The notes under the pieces: generated by a model | What the model saw: only the letters and a program-made list of their open reading frames with translations | What the model was told of the DNA's origin: nothing | Database searches by the model: none | Assembly (NCBI RefSeq): GCF_000701345.1 | Contig: NZ_JNIJ01000012.1 | Span: 124,001-188,000, forward strand | Origin: Bradyrhizobium sp. URHD0069 | Lineage (GTDB): Bacteria > Pseudomonadota > Alphaproteobacteria > Rhizobiales > Xanthobacteraceae | Length of the DNA stretch: 64,000 bases | Direction: 5' to 3' | Part shown: piece after piece, positions 17,461-25,971 of the stretch | Numbering within the stretch: the first letter of the stretch is position 1 | How the letters are laid out: each line of letters begins with the position of its first letter | Position numbers and translations under genes: made by a program

Positions 17461-18453
17461 ATGACTGAACTTACTCGCCGGGCCGCGCTGGCGGGCGTCG
17501 CTGCAACGACGCTTATGCCGCTCTCTATGACACCCGCGCGCGCTAACGCACCGCAAGCCGACAAACAGGCGCCCAGCTTTTATCGTTACAACGTCGGCAC
17601 TCACCAGATCACCGTCGTTTGCGATGGTGTCACAGTTGTCTCACGGCCGGACAACTATGTCGCCAACGCATCGAAGGATGAAGTCAGCAAGGTTTTTGCC
17701 GACAATTATATGCCGGCTGACAAGGCCACCCAAAGCTACAGCCCGATCGTCGTCAATACCGGGTCCAAACTTGTCGTGATTGACACCGGTCTCGGCCCCA
17801 CCAATTTTGAACAAAGCAAAGGCAGGGTCGGACAGTTTCAGACCAATCTCGCTGCAGCAGGAATCGACCGCAATAGCGTAGACACGGTGATAATTTCCCA
17901 TTTCCATGGTGATCATATCAACGGGCTTTTGGCTGCCGACAACAAGTCCGCTTATCCAAATGCCGAGATCATGGTGCCGTCCGCAGAGTGGAAATTCTGG
18001 ATGGACGACGGCGAAATGAGCAAGGGGACGGGAAACCCTATTCTTGAGGGCAACTTCAAGAATGCCCGGCGCGTCTTCGATGCCCTCGGCCGCAAGGTAA
18101 CGCAATATGACGCCGGCAAGGAGATTGCTCCCGGCATCACATCCGTCGCAAGCCCCGGTCATACGCCGGGTCATACCTCCTATATCGTCGCATCCGGCTC
18201 CGACAAATTACTGGTGCAGGTGGATATCACTGCCGGCGCTGCATTTCTGTTCGTGAAGAATCCCGACTGGCAGCTACTCTTTGATGTAGATAAGCCACTC
18301 GCGGTACAAACCAGACGCAAGCTCTACGACATGGCGATCGCGGAAAAGATGCCGATACAGGCGTTCCATGCAGGTTTCCCCGGGCACGTGCGAGTTGAGA
18401 AGGACGGTAATGGCTATCGCTGGGTCCCAGCGCTCTGGAATACCTCGCTCTAG
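17461..18453 (+). CDS. Exported MBL-fold metallo-hydrolase (copy 1)
   Basis: A 330-residue protein with a twin-arginine-like signal (ELTRRAALAGVAATTLMPL, then Ala-rich cleavage region) and a metallo-beta-lactamase fold. The zinc motif is SHFHGDHINGLL; a further ligand histidine lies in ASPGHTPGHTSY. The family includes lactonases and other hydrolases; substrate unknown. The ATG at 17461 is preceded by CAGGAGATCGCA, a good ribosome site, so the upstream 64-codon extension is rejected. A paralogue lies convergently at 18556-19545. Confidence 0.88.
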   Translation: MTELTRRAALAGVAATTLMPLSMTPARANAPQADKQAPSFYRYNVGTHQITVVCDGVTVVSRPDNYVANASKDEVSKVFADNYMPADKATQSYSPIVVNTGSKLVVIDTGLGPTNFEQSKGRVGQFQTNLAAAGIDRNSVDTVIISHFHGDHINGLLAADNKSAYPNAEIMVPSAEWKFWMDDGEMSKGTGNPILEGNFKNARRVFDALGRKVTQYDAGKEIAPGITSVASPGHTPGHTSYIVASGSDKLLVQVDITAGAAFLFVKNPDWQLLFDVDKPLAVQTRRKLYDMAIAEKMPIQAFHAGFPGHVRVEKDGNGYRWVPALWNTSL

Positions 18454-18478
18454 TCAACAGCCGACGTGGATGGCACAG

Positions 18479-18520
18479 GCCCGGAATCCAATTGCCCGGT
18501 CGCGGTTATGGATTCCGGGC
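18479..18520. repeat. Short palindromic intergenic repeat
   Basis: GCCCGGAATCCA (18479-18490) is followed by its exact reverse complement (18509-18520), with an 18-base loop. It lies between the two convergent MBL-fold genes, where it could also act as a bidirectional RNA-ending structure. A degenerate relative is seen at 3288-3345. Confidence 0.6.
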
Positions 18521-18555
18521 TCGATGCTACGCATCGCCCCGAAATGACGCGACTG

Positions 18556-19545
18556 TCAGGTCGTTGGATTCCACGGCGCCGGCACCAAGCGATAGCCGTT
18601 GCCATCCTTCTCGACATATCCGTTGGCCGGGAATGGATAGTGGAAGCCCTGGACCCGCATCTTGTCGGCGACGAGCATGCCATAGACCTTGCGGCGGGTC
18701 TTTTCAGCGAGCGCGGGATCCTGATCGTACATCAGATGCCAGCCGGGATTGGTAACGAACAACGCGGGGAGGTTCGTTACATCGGATTGGATAAACACCT
18801 TGTCGGAGCCGGATGACAAGACAAAGGAAGTGTGCCCCGGCGTATGGCCGATCGATTCCACCGCGAGCAATCCCGGTGCCACGTCCTTGCCCCACTCATA
18901 AGGCGTCACTTTCTTCTTGAGGCCAGCCTCGAACACCCGGCGACTGTTCTTGAATAGGCCCTGCATCCGGTCGCCAGTAGCGCGGCTCATCTCGCCGTCA
19001 TCCATCCAGTATTTCCACTCCGCCGCCGGCACCAGCACTTCGGCGTTCGGAAATGCCGGCGCGCCGTCCGCGGCGAGCAGGCCATTTACGTGGTCGCCGT
19101 GGAAGTGCGAGATCACGACCACGTCAATGTTCTTGGGATCAAACCCGGCCGCCGCCAAATTGTTGGCGAACTGCCCGACATTGCCTTTGCTCGATGCGAA
19201 GGCACCAGGACCGTTGCCGGTGTCGACGACGACAAGCTTGCCGCCCGTATTGATCACAAGCGGTGCGAAGTGGATGCTCACCTTGTCTTTCGGCAGAAAC
19301 GCCTTTTCGAGGGCGGCGTTGACCGCGTCCTTCTTCGCGTTGAGCACGAAGGTATCGGCCAGCGCAAACGTATTCATGCCATCCGAAATAGCGTTCACCT
19401 GCGCATCGCCGACCTTATAGCGGTAGAAGCTCGGCGCTTGCTTGTCGGCGAGAGGCGCCGCGGCGTTCGCAGCCGAAGTCTTCAACAAAGGCGAGGCAGC
19501 GATCGCTGCTGCTCCGGCAAGTGCATGACGTCGTGTCAGTTCCAT
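18556..19545 (-). CDS. Exported MBL-fold metallo-hydrolase (copy 2)
   Basis: A 329-residue paralogue of the gene at 17461. The signal (ELTRRHALAGAAAIAASPLL), the block LADKQAPSFYRYKVGDA, the zinc motif SHFHGDHVNGLL and the end of the chain (VEKDGNGYRLVPAPWN) all match copy 1 closely. The ATG at 19545 is chosen to start at the signal peptide; GGGAGCACATCGCC precedes it. Copy 1 and copy 2 converge, with a palindromic repeat between them. All zinc-binding motifs look intact. Confidence 0.88.
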   Translation of the reverse strand: MELTRRHALAGAAAIAASPLLKTSAANAAAPLADKQAPSFYRYKVGDAQVNAISDGMNTFALADTFVLNAKKDAVNAALEKAFLPKDKVSIHFAPLVINTGGKLVVVDTGNGPGAFASSKGNVGQFANNLAAAGFDPKNIDVVVISHFHGDHVNGLLAADGAPAFPNAEVLVPAAEWKYWMDDGEMSRATGDRMQGLFKNSRRVFEAGLKKKVTPYEWGKDVAPGLLAVESIGHTPGHTSFVLSSGSDKVFIQSDVTNLPALFVTNPGWHLMYDQDPALAEKTRRKVYGMLVADKMRVQGFHYPFPANGYVEKDGNGYRLVPAPWNPTT

Positions 19546-19727
19546 GGCGATGTGCTCCCAGTGAGGCGATGACTTCCGTGCGGCATACCCCGCTTCCTTT
19601 TCGTCGCGGCTGCTCTTACCAGCATTTTGTCCGTTATACGATGACACCGATGCGACGGCTGCGGATCGCATTTGAGGGGATTAACCCCTGCCTCCGCGCT
19701 TTATTCCGGGTTCGCGGAAAGCAAGCG

Positions 19728-20258
19728 TCAGACCACCCGCCACAGCCATTCGGCGATATGCGCGATCACGTCGCCGAACAGCAGCAGCGCCGCCGACCAG
19801 ACCAGCGCGGATACGAAGTTGGCGATTTGAAAGCGCCAAAATGACATCTCGAATATTCCGGCAGCGAGCGGCACGGAAGCCCGCAGCGGTCCGAAAAAAC
19901 GTCCGATGAATATGCTCGGTACGCCCCACTTCTCCACGAACGCTTCGCCGCGCGGCAGCAGGTCCGGGTAACGCGACAGCGGCCACATCTCGGCGACGTG
20001 TTCTTTGAATTTGAAGCCGAACCAGTAGGAAACCCAGTCGCCCAGTGCGGCGCCGAGTCCGCCGGCCAGCCAGACCGGCCAGAAGCTGATGCCGCTCGCG
20101 CTGATCAGCGCGCCGATCGCCACCAGCGCACCCCAGGCCGGGACCAGCAATGAAATAAACGCAAGCGATTCGCCGAACGCCAGCACCAGAACGATCGGTG
20201 CGGCCCAGGCCTGGTGGTCGCGCACGAAGTCCGCCAGGGCGCGCGCAAAATCTTCCAT
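19728..20258 (-). CDS. DedA-family membrane protein
   Basis: A 176-residue integral membrane protein of the DedA/SNARE-associated family. Visible family motifs are FGESLAFISLLVPAWG (N-terminal re-entrant region), GAALGDWVSYWFGF and the conserved FIGRFFGPLRASVPLAAGI. DedA proteins are implicated in undecaprenyl-phosphate or phospholipid flipping across the inner membrane. It is slightly shorter than the E. coli members. The 182-base gap on its downstream side, before the MBL gene, shows no further gene. Confidence 0.9.
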   Translation of the reverse strand: MEDFARALADFVRDHQAWAAPIVLVLAFGESLAFISLLVPAWGALVAIGALISASGISFWPVWLAGGLGAALGDWVSYWFGFKFKEHVAEMWPLSRYPDLLPRGEAFVEKWGVPSIFIGRFFGPLRASVPLAAGIFEMSFWRFQIANFVSALVWSAALLLFGDVIAHIAEWLWRVV

Positions 20259-20441
20259 TCCGAACGCCCTTCCCCCGCCGTTGCCCCCGTTCAGGCCTTA
20301 AACCTTTTAACGGGTTCCGTGCCTAAGAACAGGTAAGCCAGCCCCTTCCTCGACATCAAGTCACAAAGCCGGGGGATAGTGCGTGAGCTCCGGCTCTTCC
20401 GAATGGCTGTTCAACCCACAAACCGAAACGGCGAAAGACCG

Positions 20442-20599
20442 ATGATCGGATCGCTGATCATGTGCCTGAGCGTTGTGGTTCTACTGGTCGGGATGCTCGC
20501 CGGCATCGTGATGGGCATCCAGCAAAACTTTGTGCTCGCGCCGGCGCACGCCCATCCCAACTGTTCACAGTGATCGTGTTCCGGACCTCGCGCGCCTGA
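20442..20599 (+). pseudogene. Internally deleted small multi-TM protein gene
   Basis: The ORF starts MIGSLIMCLSVVVLLVGMLA and reaches LAPAHAH, then ends after PNCSQ. I recall a family of about 110-130 residues in rhizobia in which LAPAHAH continues into further membrane helices. In the next frame, directly after the break, the sequence reads QLFTVIVFRTSRA followed by TGA (20597-20599), which looks like the lost C-terminus. The simplest reading is an out-of-frame internal deletion of the central helices at about 20552-20560. The shortened 43-residue product might still be translated. Confidence 0.6.
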
Positions 20600-20831
20600 A
20601 CCATCGAGCGACACTCAGCTCTGCGGCGGCGGCAGCCGTTTTGGCGGTCGCGGCCTTACCGCGCGCGGCGGCGCCGGTGCGAGCGGTTGCAGGGTTGGTC
20701 GTGCCCCGCCTTGAGTTGGAACTCTGCCGAGCGCAGAACGCCAGCCCCGCCGTCACCTTTTGAGCTCATCCGTGGCATAGTCAGGGAAACCGATTCGCTG
20801 CGCTCTGCTCGCGCGCCAAACATGAAAAGAC

Positions 20832-22889
20832 ATGCCCAAACCATTGAAAACGAACGCAAAACCTAAAGCAGCGAACGACCTGTTCGGCGCCTCGGAGCCG
20901 AAAGGCCGCGCCTCACTCAAGGTCGCGTCGCGCGCCTCCAGCGCCGAAGCCGGCTACACCGCGCGGGATATCGAGGTGCTCGAAGGCCTCGAGCCGGTGC
21001 GCCGGCGGCCGGGCATGTACATCGGCGGCACCGACGAAAAGGCGCTGCATCACCTGTTCGCCGAAGTCATCGACAACGCCATGGACGAGGCGCTGGCGGG
21101 CCATGCCTCCTTCATCGAAGTGGAATTGGAAGCCGACGGATTCCTGACCGTCACCGACAATGGTCGCGGCATTCCGGTCGATCCGCATCCGAAATTTCCG
21201 AAGAAATCCGCGCTCGAAGTCATCATGTGCACGCTGCATTCCGGCGGCAAATTCGACTCCAAGGTCTACGAGACCTCCGGCGGTCTGCACGGCGTGGGCG
21301 TGTCGGTCGTGAACGCCCTCTCCTCCCGGCTCGAGGTGGAAGTTGCCCGTGGCCAGAAGCTCTATCGGATGGCGTTCGAGCGCGGCCATCCCAAGGGCAA
21401 GCTCGAAGACCTCGGCAAGATCAACAACCGCCGTGGCTCGCGAATTCGCTTCAAGCCGGACGCCGAGATTTTCGGCGCCAAGGCCGCCTTCAAGCCGCAG
21501 CGCCTGTTCAAGATGGCCCGTTCCAAGGCCTACCTGTTTGGCGGCGTCGAAATCCGCTGGCGCTGCGACCCTGCGTTACTCAAGGGCATCGAGGATGTAC
21601 CCGCCGAGGACAGCTTTCACTTCCCAGGCGGATTGAAGGATTATCTCGGCGCCGCGATCCATGCCGATACCCTGGTGCATCCGGATATCTTCGCCGGAAA
21701 GTCAGGCCGCAACGGTGCGCACGGCGCCTGCGAATGGGCTGTCGCGTGGACCGCGGACGCGGACGGCTTTCTATCCTCCTATTGCAACACCGTGCCGACG
21801 CCGGATGGCGGCACCCATGAATCGGGCATGCGCAGCGCGCTGTTGCGCGGCTTGAAGGATCACGCCGAGCGCGTCGGCCAGGGCAAGCGCGCCGCCGGCA
21901 TCGTCTCGGAAGACGTCATGGTGGGCGCCGCCGTGATGCTCTCGGTGTTCGTGCGCGAGCCGGAATTCCAGGGCCAGACCAAGGACCGCCTTGCTACCGC
22001 CGAAGCGCAGCGCATCGTGGAGCAGGCGATCAAGGACCCGTTCGACCATTGGCTGTCCGGCAATCCTCTGCAGGCCAACAAGCTGCTGGATTTCGTCATC
22101 GAGCGCGCCGACGAGCGGCTGCGCCGGCGCGCGGAAAAGGAAATCTCGCGCAAGACCGCGGTGAAGAAACTGCGCCTGCCCGGCAAACTCGCGGACTGCA
22201 CCAATACGGCCGCGGAAGGCTCCGAGCTGTTCATCGTCGAGGGCGACAGCGCCGGCGGCAGCGCCAAGCAGGCGCGCGACCGCAAAACCCAGGCCATTCT
22301 CCCGTTGCGCGGAAAAATCCTCAACGTCGCCTCCGCGACGAAGGACAAGCTCACCGCCAACGCGCAGCTTGCTGATCTGATGCAGGCGATCGGCTGCGGC
22401 ACCGGGGCGCATTATCGCGAAGAGGATTTGCGCTACGCCCGTATCATCATCATGACCGACGCCGATGTCGACGGCGCGCATATCGCTTCGCTTCTGATCA
22501 CGTTCTTCTACCGGCAGATGCCGCGGCTGATCGACGAGGGCCACCTCTATCTCGCGGTGCCGCCGCTCTACCGCCTCACCCACGGCAGCAAAACGATTTA
22601 CGCGCGCAACGACGCCCACAAGGACGCGCTCCTGAAGAGCGAATTCAACGCCAACGCCAAGGTCGATGTCGGCCGCTTCAAGGGTCTGGGCGAAATGATG
22701 CCGGCACAGCTCAAGGAAACCACCATGGACCCGGCCAAGCGCACCCTGCTGCGCGTGGTGCTGTTGGCCGACGAGCGCGAAGGCACTGCCGATTCCGTCG
22801 AACGGCTGATGGGCACCAAGGCCGAGGCGCGGTTTGCCTTCATTTCCGACAAGGCGGAATTCGCCAGCGACGATTTGCTGGACGTCTAG
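20832..22889 (+). CDS. parE: DNA topoisomerase IV subunit B
   Basis: A 685-residue GyrB-type ATPase subunit that decatenates replicated chromosomes with ParC. The chain has a GHKL ATPase domain (EVIDNAMDEALAG, TDNGRGIPVD, SGGLHGVGVSVVNALSSR), then the transducer region, then the TOPRIM domain (FIVEGDSAGGSAKQARDR and IIIMTDADVDGAHIASLL). The N-terminal ~45 residues are a low-complexity extension before the conserved YTARDIEVLEGLEPVRRRPG. It lacks the long insert of GyrB proteins, which with its length supports ParE. parC is not in the window. Confidence 0.95.
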   Translation: MPKPLKTNAKPKAANDLFGASEPKGRASLKVASRASSAEAGYTARDIEVLEGLEPVRRRPGMYIGGTDEKALHHLFAEVIDNAMDEALAGHASFIEVELEADGFLTVTDNGRGIPVDPHPKFPKKSALEVIMCTLHSGGKFDSKVYETSGGLHGVGVSVVNALSSRLEVEVARGQKLYRMAFERGHPKGKLEDLGKINNRRGSRIRFKPDAEIFGAKAAFKPQRLFKMARSKAYLFGGVEIRWRCDPALLKGIEDVPAEDSFHFPGGLKDYLGAAIHADTLVHPDIFAGKSGRNGAHGACEWAVAWTADADGFLSSYCNTVPTPDGGTHESGMRSALLRGLKDHAERVGQGKRAAGIVSEDVMVGAAVMLSVFVREPEFQGQTKDRLATAEAQRIVEQAIKDPFDHWLSGNPLQANKLLDFVIERADERLRRRAEKEISRKTAVKKLRLPGKLADCTNTAAEGSELFIVEGDSAGGSAKQARDRKTQAILPLRGKILNVASATKDKLTANAQLADLMQAIGCGTGAHYREEDLRYARIIIMTDADVDGAHIASLLITFFYRQMPRLIDEGHLYLAVPPLYRLTHGSKTIYARNDAHKDALLKSEFNANAKVDVGRFKGLGEMMPAQLKETTMDPAKRTLLRVVLLADEREGTADSVERLMGTKAEARFAFISDKAEFASDDLLDV

Positions 22890-23020
22890 GTCGCGGGCCG
22901 GCCGCCGGCATCGCCGCCGCGGGAGTTCCGCGACCTGGGGCAGCGGATTTGAGGCCAAGCCCTTTGTGGCTTTTTATGGCCTTTTCGCCCCGACCGTTTT
23001 CCGGCGAGTGTGCTTGGCCC

Positions 23021-23052
23021 GCAACAGCATTTTAAGCGGAAGCGGCTATAGT
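23021..23052 (+). promoter_or_regulatory. Candidate promoter of barrel gene 1, shared with the other array genes
   Basis: GCAACAGCATTTT (from 23021) and GGCTATAGT (-10-like TATAGT, 23047-23052) have close counterparts upstream of the other array members, for example CAACAGC.TTTT followed by GCTATGGT near 24057-24085, 25856-25884 and 27651-27679. The shared spacing and sequence suggest a promoter copied with the genes. The -35 match to consensus is poor. Confidence 0.4.
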
Positions 23053-23135
23053 GCCGACACTTGGGGTTTGGGAATTGGTGCACGCACCTTTGTCATGCGG
23101 TCGGGTTCGAACGCTTAAACACCGGGGAATTCAAC

Positions 23136-23936
23136 ATGAAGAAACTAGTGCTCGCGTTGTCCGCGCTCGCCGCCGTTACCGGATCGGCGATCGCGGCTGA
23201 TCTTCCCACTAAGGCTCCTCCGGCGCCCCCGCCGGCGCCGGTCTATAACTGGACCGGCTTCTACATCTTCGGCGGCGGCGGCTATGGCATGTTCGACTCT
23301 CACAATTTCACAGACGCCTTTCCCGGCGGCGCGCCGCTGACGATCGGACATAAAGACGGTGGTGATGGGTTTTACGGCACGGTGGGCGTCGGCTACGATT
23401 GGCAGTTCAGCGGCATGTGGGGCGGCACCTGGGTGGCGGGCGTGTTCGCCGACGGCCAATTCGGCAGCATAAAAGGTTCGCTCACAGATCCATTGTTGGG
23501 CCCCTTTGGCACTTCCGGTCAGCTGAAGAACAGGACTAACGCCGCTGCGGGCGTGCGGTTCGGTTATCTCGTTGCGCCCCAAGTGCTGTCTTACGTCAAT
23601 GGCGGTTACAGCTATGGAGAGTTCTCGGGCTCGACGCTGCTCGACAACGTATCTGGCCTTGCGATCGCGACAACTCCAAGATTCCAACGTAATGGCTGGT
23701 TCGTCGGCGGCGGCGTGGAAAACACGTTAGACATCTTCGGCTTTTCCGTTCCTGGTTTGTTCATGAAGACCGAATATCGCGTTGCTGAATATGAACGGGT
23801 CGAGCTCCCGGAAACTTTCGTCGGCGGCGGTCTTACCGGTTTGGCGATTTCCGCAAAACCAATAGTGCAGACCGTCAGCACGTCGCTGGTCTACCGCTTC
23901 AACTGGGGTGGCCCGCCGGTCGCCCCGCGGTACTGA
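23136..23936 (+). CDS. Outer-membrane beta-barrel protein 1 (Omp25/RopB-like, single barrel)
   Basis: A 266-residue exported protein. The signal is MKKLVLALSALAAVTGSAIA, cleaved before ADLP. The mature chain starts with a Pro/Ala-rich linker and YNWTGFYIFGGGGYGMFD, typical of the Rhizobiales Omp25/Omp31 (OMP_b-brl) family, and ends in the aromatic strand TSLVYRFNWGGPPVAPRY. These eight-stranded barrels are abundant surface proteins. The start at 23136 is fixed by the signal peptide; GGGGAATTC lies upstream. It is the first gene of a tandem array and is more diverged than genes 2 and 3. Confidence 0.9.
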   Translation: MKKLVLALSALAAVTGSAIAADLPTKAPPAPPPAPVYNWTGFYIFGGGGYGMFDSHNFTDAFPGGAPLTIGHKDGGDGFYGTVGVGYDWQFSGMWGGTWVAGVFADGQFGSIKGSLTDPLLGPFGTSGQLKNRTNAAAGVRFGYLVAPQVLSYVNGGYSYGEFSGSTLLDNVSGLAIATTPRFQRNGWFVGGGVENTLDIFGFSVPGLFMKTEYRVAEYERVELPETFVGGGLTGLAISAKPIVQTVSTSLVYRFNWGGPPVAPRY

Positions 23937-23961
23937 TCTTCCGTTCAGGTTTCAGCAACTC

Positions 23962-23991
23962 AAAAGCCCCGGCATCGTCCGGGGCTTTTTT
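23962..23991 (+). terminator. Intrinsic terminator after barrel gene 1
   Basis: AAAAGCCCCGG, a CATCGT loop, then CCGGGGCTTTTTT: an 11-bp stem with a six-T tail, 26 bases after the stop codon. The same hairpin follows each of the four array genes. Confidence 0.92.
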
Positions 23992-24172
23992 GCGTGCCCC
24001 TGCACCCGAGGGTTGCCGAAGGGCACGCATAAATGTCTCGGGTGTGGCCGCCCGGTAACAGCCTTTTGACTGGAACCCGCTATGGTCACCGCAAGGGTTT
24101 TGGGGAATCGGTGCACACGCGCCCCGTCAAGCGACCCAACTTCGAACGCGTTTGCATACTGAGGAATTGACC

Positions 24173-25737
24173 ATGAAGAAGTTGGTGCTCGCGCTGACCG
24201 CGGTTGCGGCTTTCACCGGATCGGCCAACGCGGCCGACCTTCCCGGCCGTTACACCACCAAGGCTCCAGCCCCCGTGGCTCCGCTCTACAACTGGACCGG
24301 CTTCTACATCTTCGGCGGCACCGGCGGCGGGCTGTGGGCAGCCGACAGCAACGTGGTGAGAACCCCGGCGGGCTTGCGATCACCCGCGATCAGAGGATGG
24401 GCGGCAGCGGCTGGTTCGGAACCGTCGGTATCGGGTACGACTGGCAGTTCAACGGTCCATGGGTGGCCGGCATTTTCGGTGATGGGCAATTCGGAGATAT
24501 CCGTGGTTCCTTGAATGATGTCGCGGGGGATGAGGGTCGTGAAAAGCTTCGGACCAGCTATGCCGCGGGCGTGAGAGTGGGTTATCTCGTTGCGCCCAAT
24601 GTGCTGTCCTACGTCAACGGTGGTTACTCCGGCTCGGAGTGGTCAGGCAGCAGTCTCTCGACCTTGGTGGCCGGAGGCGGGCCGACCGTCCTTACCACAC
24701 CTTCCTTCCGTCGTGACGGATGGTTCGTTGGCGGCGGCGTCGAAAACAACCTGAACATTTTCGGAATCACAGCGCCGGGCTGGTTCATGAAGACTGAATA
24801 CCGTTCGGCATTCTATGATCGCATTACCCTGCCGGAGACGTTTGCAGCGGGTAATCCTTTTGGCGCTCCTGTGGGCCTGACGGGCGAGGCAATTACCTTC
24901 AAACCCTGGGTGCAGACCATCAGCACCTCGCTGGTCTATCGTTTCAACTCCGGTGGCACCGGATCGGCCCTGGCGGCTGACCTTCCCGTCCGTTACTCCA
25001 AGGCTCCAGCCCTGGTGGCTCCGGCCTACAACTGGACCGGCTTCTACGTCTTCGGCGGCGCCGGCGGCGGGCTGTGGGCAGCCGACAGCAACCTGCAGAG
25101 CACAGGTGTTATCGGCGTTTTCGGTCCTGCCGGCACTGCGCTGACCCGCGATCAACGCTTGGGCGGCAGCGGCTGGTTCGGAACCGCCGGTATCGGGTAC
25201 GACTGGCAGTTCAACGGTCCATGGGTGGCCGGCGTTTTCGGTGATGGGCAGTTCGGAAACATTCGTGGTTCCCTGGCCGACGGCGACGGCATTGAAGGTC
25301 GTGAAAAGCTTCGGACCAGCTATGCGGCTGGCGTCAGAGTGGGTTATCTCGTTGCGCCCAATGTGCTGTCCTACGTCAATGGCGGTTACTCCGGTTCGGA
25401 GTGGTCAGGCAGCAGTCTCTCGACCGCGCTGGCCGCAGGCGGGCCGACTAGATTTACCACACCTTCCTTCCGTCGTGATGGCTGGTTCGTTGGCGGCGGC
25501 GTCGAGAACAACCTGGACATTTTCGGAATCACAGCGCCGGGCTGGTTCATGAAGACCGAATACCGTTCGGCTTTCTATGATCGCATTACCCTGCCGGAGA
25601 CGTTTGCAGCGGGTAATCCTTTTGGCGGTGCGGGCCTGACGGGCACCGCGACGACCTTCAAGCCCTGGGTGCAGACCATCAGCACGTCACTGGTCTACCG
25701 CTTCAACTGGGGTGGCCCGGCCGGCGCGCGGTTCTGA
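24173..25737 (+). pseudogene. Double-barrel outer-membrane protein 2, frameshifted
   Basis: This locus encodes a signal peptide (MKKLVLALTAVAAFTGSANA) and two full Omp25-like barrels in one frame, but a -1 shift interrupts the first barrel after about 62 codons. The upstream frame reads WAADSNVV and then nonsense to a stop at 24512-24514; the next frame resumes the family sequence at NPGGLAITRDQRMGGSGWFG. A one-base loss between about 24353 and 24372, possibly in the C4 run at 24363-24366, explains it. The barrels join at YRFNSGGTGSALAADLP, where TGSALA is a relic of a signal peptide. Corrected length would be about 521 residues. A base-calling error is possible. Confidence 0.8.
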
Positions 25738-25760
25738 TCTCGGTTGAAATCAAGCAACTC

Positions 25761-25790
25761 AAAAGCCCCGGCATTGTCCGGGGCTTTTTT
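25761..25790 (+). terminator. Intrinsic terminator after barrel gene 2
   Basis: The same 11-bp AAAAGCCCCGG/CCGGGGCTTTT hairpin as after gene 1, with one loop change (CATTGT) and a T-tail, starting 23 bases after the stop. Confidence 0.92.
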
Positions 25791-25971
25791 GCGTGCCCCT
25801 GCACCCGAGGGTTGCCGAAGGGCGCGCGCAATTGTCTCGGGTGTGCCCGCCAGGCAACAGCATTTTGACTGGAACCCGCTATGGTTACCGCAAAGGGTTT
25901 GGGGAATCGGTGCACACGCACCCCATCAAGCGACCCAACTTCGAACGCGTTTGGATACTGAGGAATTGACG

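Noticed and set aside
21771..22958. Minus-strand 395-codon ORF opposite parE
   Set aside because: Shadow of a well-supported gene, with Arg/Gly/Val-rich non-domain sequence.
24152..24514. A separate short gene encoding only the first part of barrel gene 2
   Set aside because: After WAADSNVV the frame is nonsense compared with the other copies, so it is the 5' part of a frameshifted gene and not an independent protein.
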